A stretch of DNA of 6,408 nucleotides from an uncultured Clostridia bacterium (GTDB lineage Bacteria > Bacillota > Clostridia > Oscillospirales > Ruminococcaceae): assembly GCA_946056455.1 (NCBI GenBank), contig CAMGJS010000056.1, positions 1 through 6,408 of the forward strand, written 5' to 3'. Below are positions 4,987-6,408 of this stretch, one piece after another. A program made the translations under genes and the position numbers. The notes below the pieces were generated by a model. The model was not told where the DNA came from, searched no databases, and saw nothing but the letters and a program-made list of their open reading frames with translations. How positions within the stretch are numbered: the stretch's first letter is position 1; every line of letters begins with the position of its first letter.

Positions 4987-5230
4987 TGTAGTTTTCTTTT
5001 AGTGCGGCGGCAAGCTGTGCAGGGCAGGAGCTTTCTTTGTTTCCGCATCGGATATTCTGAAGTCTTTCGATGACATCGTCAACCTTCATTCCCTTGACAA
5101 GAGCGGATATACCCTGTCCGTTTCCGTGACAACCGCCGACAATGCGGAACTCTTTTATGATACCGTCCTCAACATCTATTTCCATCTGTCTTGCGCAAAC
5201 TCCGCGCGGTGTGTATCTGATAGTTTCCAT
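4979..5230 (-). CDS. TSCPD domain protein, TIGR03905 family
   Basis: This 83-residue protein matches the TIGR03905/TSCPD pattern from end to end: YTPRGVCARQM (7-16), VGGCHGNGQGISALVKGM (31-48) and RCGNKESSCPAQLAAALKE (61-79). Four cysteines (12, 34, 62, 69) are positioned like a metal-binding set. The related TSCPD domain occurs at the C-terminus of some B12-dependent ribonucleotide reductases, but the function of the free-standing protein is unknown. The signature core reads SSCPA here instead of TSCPD. I start at ATG 5230, which has a perfect AAGGAGG 5 bases upstream. A longer frame to 5281 would overlap the malic enzyme and lacks such a site. The gene begins 10 bases after the malic enzyme stop, and its ribosome site touches that stop codon. 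Confidence 0.9.
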   Translation of the reverse strand: METIRYTPRGVCARQMEIDVEDGIIKEFRIVGGCHGNGQGISALVKGMKVDDVIERLQNIRCGNKESSCPAQLAAALKENYNG

Positions 5231-5240
5231 AATATCCTCC

Positions 5241-6404
5241 TTATATTCTTGCAACGCCCGATTTTCTTGCAGCTTCGGCAACAGCCTCCGCTACCGCAAC
5301 GGGAATTTTTCTGTCAAAGGAATTCGGCAGAATGTTATCGGGGGCAAGCTCTTCTTCGGGGACAGTAGCCGCAATAGCATAAGCCGCGGCAAGCTTCATT
5401 TCTTCGTTTATGTCAGACGCTCTGACAGAAAGTGCGCCCTTGAATATTCCGGGGAACGCAACAACATTGTTTATCTGGTTGGGGAAGTCGCTTCTGCCCG
5501 TTCCCACAATGAACGCGCCTGCTTCAAGCGCCTTATCGGGCATAATTTCGGGAGTGGGGTTTGCCATTGCAAAGATAATAGGCTTATCAGCCATTGACTT
5601 CACCATTTCAGCTGTAACAAGATTGGGCTTCGATACTCCTATGAAAGCGTCAGCGCCCTTCATAGCGTCGGCAAGTCCGCCCTTTATATGATTTTTGTTT
5701 GTAACCTTTGCAATTTCATAGTGCGAAGGATTTTTGAACTCGTCCCCGTCGCAGATAATTCCTGCAAGGTCAACCATAATTATATTGCCTATTCCAAGAG
5801 ATATAAACTGCTTTGCAATAGCTATTCCTGCGGCGCCTGCTCCGTTTATAACAAGAGTCATTTCGGATATTTTCTTTCCTGCCACCTTAGCCGCGTTCAT
5901 CATAGCGGCAGAGGCAACAATCGCCGTTCCGTGCTGGTCATCGTGAAAAACGGGAATGTCAAGCTTTTCTTTAAGACGCTTTTCTATTTCAAAACAACGG
6001 GGAGCGGAAATGTCCTCAAGATTTATTCCGCCAAAGCTGTATCCTATCATCTCGACAGTTTTTACTATCTCGTCAACATCTTTTGAGTTTATGCAGATAG
6101 GGAAAGCGTCAACATCGGCAAATTCTTTGAACAGAGCGCACTTTCCCTCCATTACGGGCATAGCGGCGCGAGGACCTATATCCCCTAAACCTAAAACGGC
6201 GGTACCGTCAGTTATTACAGCAACAAGATTTGCTCTTCTTGTAAGGTCAAAAGAAAGGTCGGGGTTCTTTTCGATTTCAAGGCAGGGCTGAGCAACTCCG
6301 GGAGTGTAGGCAAGGGAAAGCGAGTCCTTGTCGTTTATCGCTGTTCTTGAAACTATTTCTATCTTGCCCTTCCATTCATAGTGCTTGTCAAGGGCTTTCT
6401 GCAT
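5241..6404 (-). CDS. Malic enzyme (malate dehydrogenase, oxaloacetate-decarboxylating), short bacterial type
   Basis: This enzyme oxidatively decarboxylates malate to pyruvate and CO2, reducing NAD(P)+, in the cytosol. The frame gives 387 residues, close to the usual ~380-410 of the small prokaryotic form. Visible motifs are LAYTPGVAQPC (31-41, catalytic Tyr33), TDGTAVLGLGDIGP (65-78), EGKCALFKEFA (86-96, catalytic Lys88), NLEDI (128-132) and HDDQHGTA (154-161) with metal ligands Glu130, Asp131 and Asp156. The nucleotide-binding NGAGAAG lies at 187-193, ANPTPEI at 281-287 and GTGRSDFPNQINN at 301-313. An Asp (212) ends the second strand of the nucleotide fold, which favours NAD but does not prove it. 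The ATG at 6404 fits the usual N-terminus (about 10 residues before the WKGKIE motif), but the window ends 4 bases upstream, so its ribosome site is unseen and a slightly longer protein is possible. It heads the visible operon with the TSCPD and DUF218 genes. Confidence 0.95.
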   Translation of the reverse strand: MQKALDKHYEWKGKIEIVSRTAINDKDSLSLAYTPGVAQPCLEIEKNPDLSFDLTRRANLVAVITDGTAVLGLGDIGPRAAMPVMEGKCALFKEFADVDAFPICINSKDVDEIVKTVEMIGYSFGGINLEDISAPRCFEIEKRLKEKLDIPVFHDDQHGTAIVASAAMMNAAKVAGKKISEMTLVINGAGAAGIAIAKQFISLGIGNIIMVDLAGIICDGDEFKNPSHYEIAKVTNKNHIKGGLADAMKGADAFIGVSKPNLVTAEMVKSMADKPIIFAMANPTPEIMPDKALEAGAFIVGTGRSDFPNQINNVVAFPGIFKGALSVRASDINEEMKLAAAYAIAATVPEEELAPDNILPNSFDRKIPVAVAEAVAEAARKSGVARI

Positions 6405-6408
6405 TATG

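Noticed and set aside
4388..5002. Long 204-residue plus-strand frame opposite the DUF218 gene
   Set aside because: It is antisense to a gene with clear DUF218 motifs, has no ribosome site, and its hydrophobic runs mirror the membrane helices on the other strand.
5126..6291. Several plus-strand frames opposite malic enzyme and TSCPD genes
   Set aside because: All are antisense to genes with catalytic and cysteine motifs end to end. None has a ribosome site or a recognisable domain.
1..6408. tRNA, rRNA, insertion sequence or transposase
   Set aside because: No cloverleaf-like sequence, rRNA stretch, transposase motif or terminal inverted repeat pair was seen anywhere in the window.

Overview
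The window looks like a chromosomal segment of a low-to-mid GC, Gram-positive anaerobe of the class Clostridia. A gut or rumen Oscillospiraceae/Ruminococcaceae-type organism is my inference. It rests on strong AAGGAGG ribosome binding sites, the DUF1292 and TIGR03905 (TSCPD) protein families, the small bacterial form of malic enzyme, and the style of the phage lysis genes. The genus cannot be fixed from this sequence alone.

Region 1 (1-2803, minus strand) is a tightly packed phage-derived block. In transcription order it holds a 538-residue tail fibre/tail collar protein with two collagen-like Gly-X-Y tracts (2803-1187), a two-helix membrane protein (1186-872), a GH73-type glucosaminidase endolysin (948-379), a holin-like protein (379-152), and the start of an XhlA-like protein that runs off the left edge (159-1). 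Neighbouring genes abut or overlap throughout. No head, tail tube, portal or terminase gene lies on the promoter side. The block is therefore either the right-hand end of a prophage or a remnant that kept only host recognition and lysis functions.

Region 2 (2804-3077) is a divergent intergenic region. It holds two hairpin-forming inverted repeats and a near-consensus vegetative promoter (TTGACA, 17 bp, TAAAAT) reading rightward.

Region 3 (3078-4129, plus strand) is a two-gene unit: a minimal 245-residue flagellin without a variable central domain, then a very acidic DUF1292 protein. A strong hairpin terminator at 4135-4163 closes it and also serves the convergent operon from the right.

Region 4 (6404-4171, minus strand) is a metabolic operon: malic enzyme, a four-cysteine TSCPD (TIGR03905) protein 10 bases downstream, and a membrane-anchored DUF218 (YdcF/SanA-like) protein overlapping it by 8 bases. 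A terminator-like hairpin sits in the first codons of the DUF218 gene and may reduce its expression relative to the two upstream genes.

The genes fall into three groups: a phage host-recognition and lysis cassette, a small flagellin unit, and a malate-to-pyruvate operon. The least explained points are the isolated flagellin, the extra segment inside the tail collar domain, and the unassigned RNA/DNA structures at 2837-2924 and 4920-4965.
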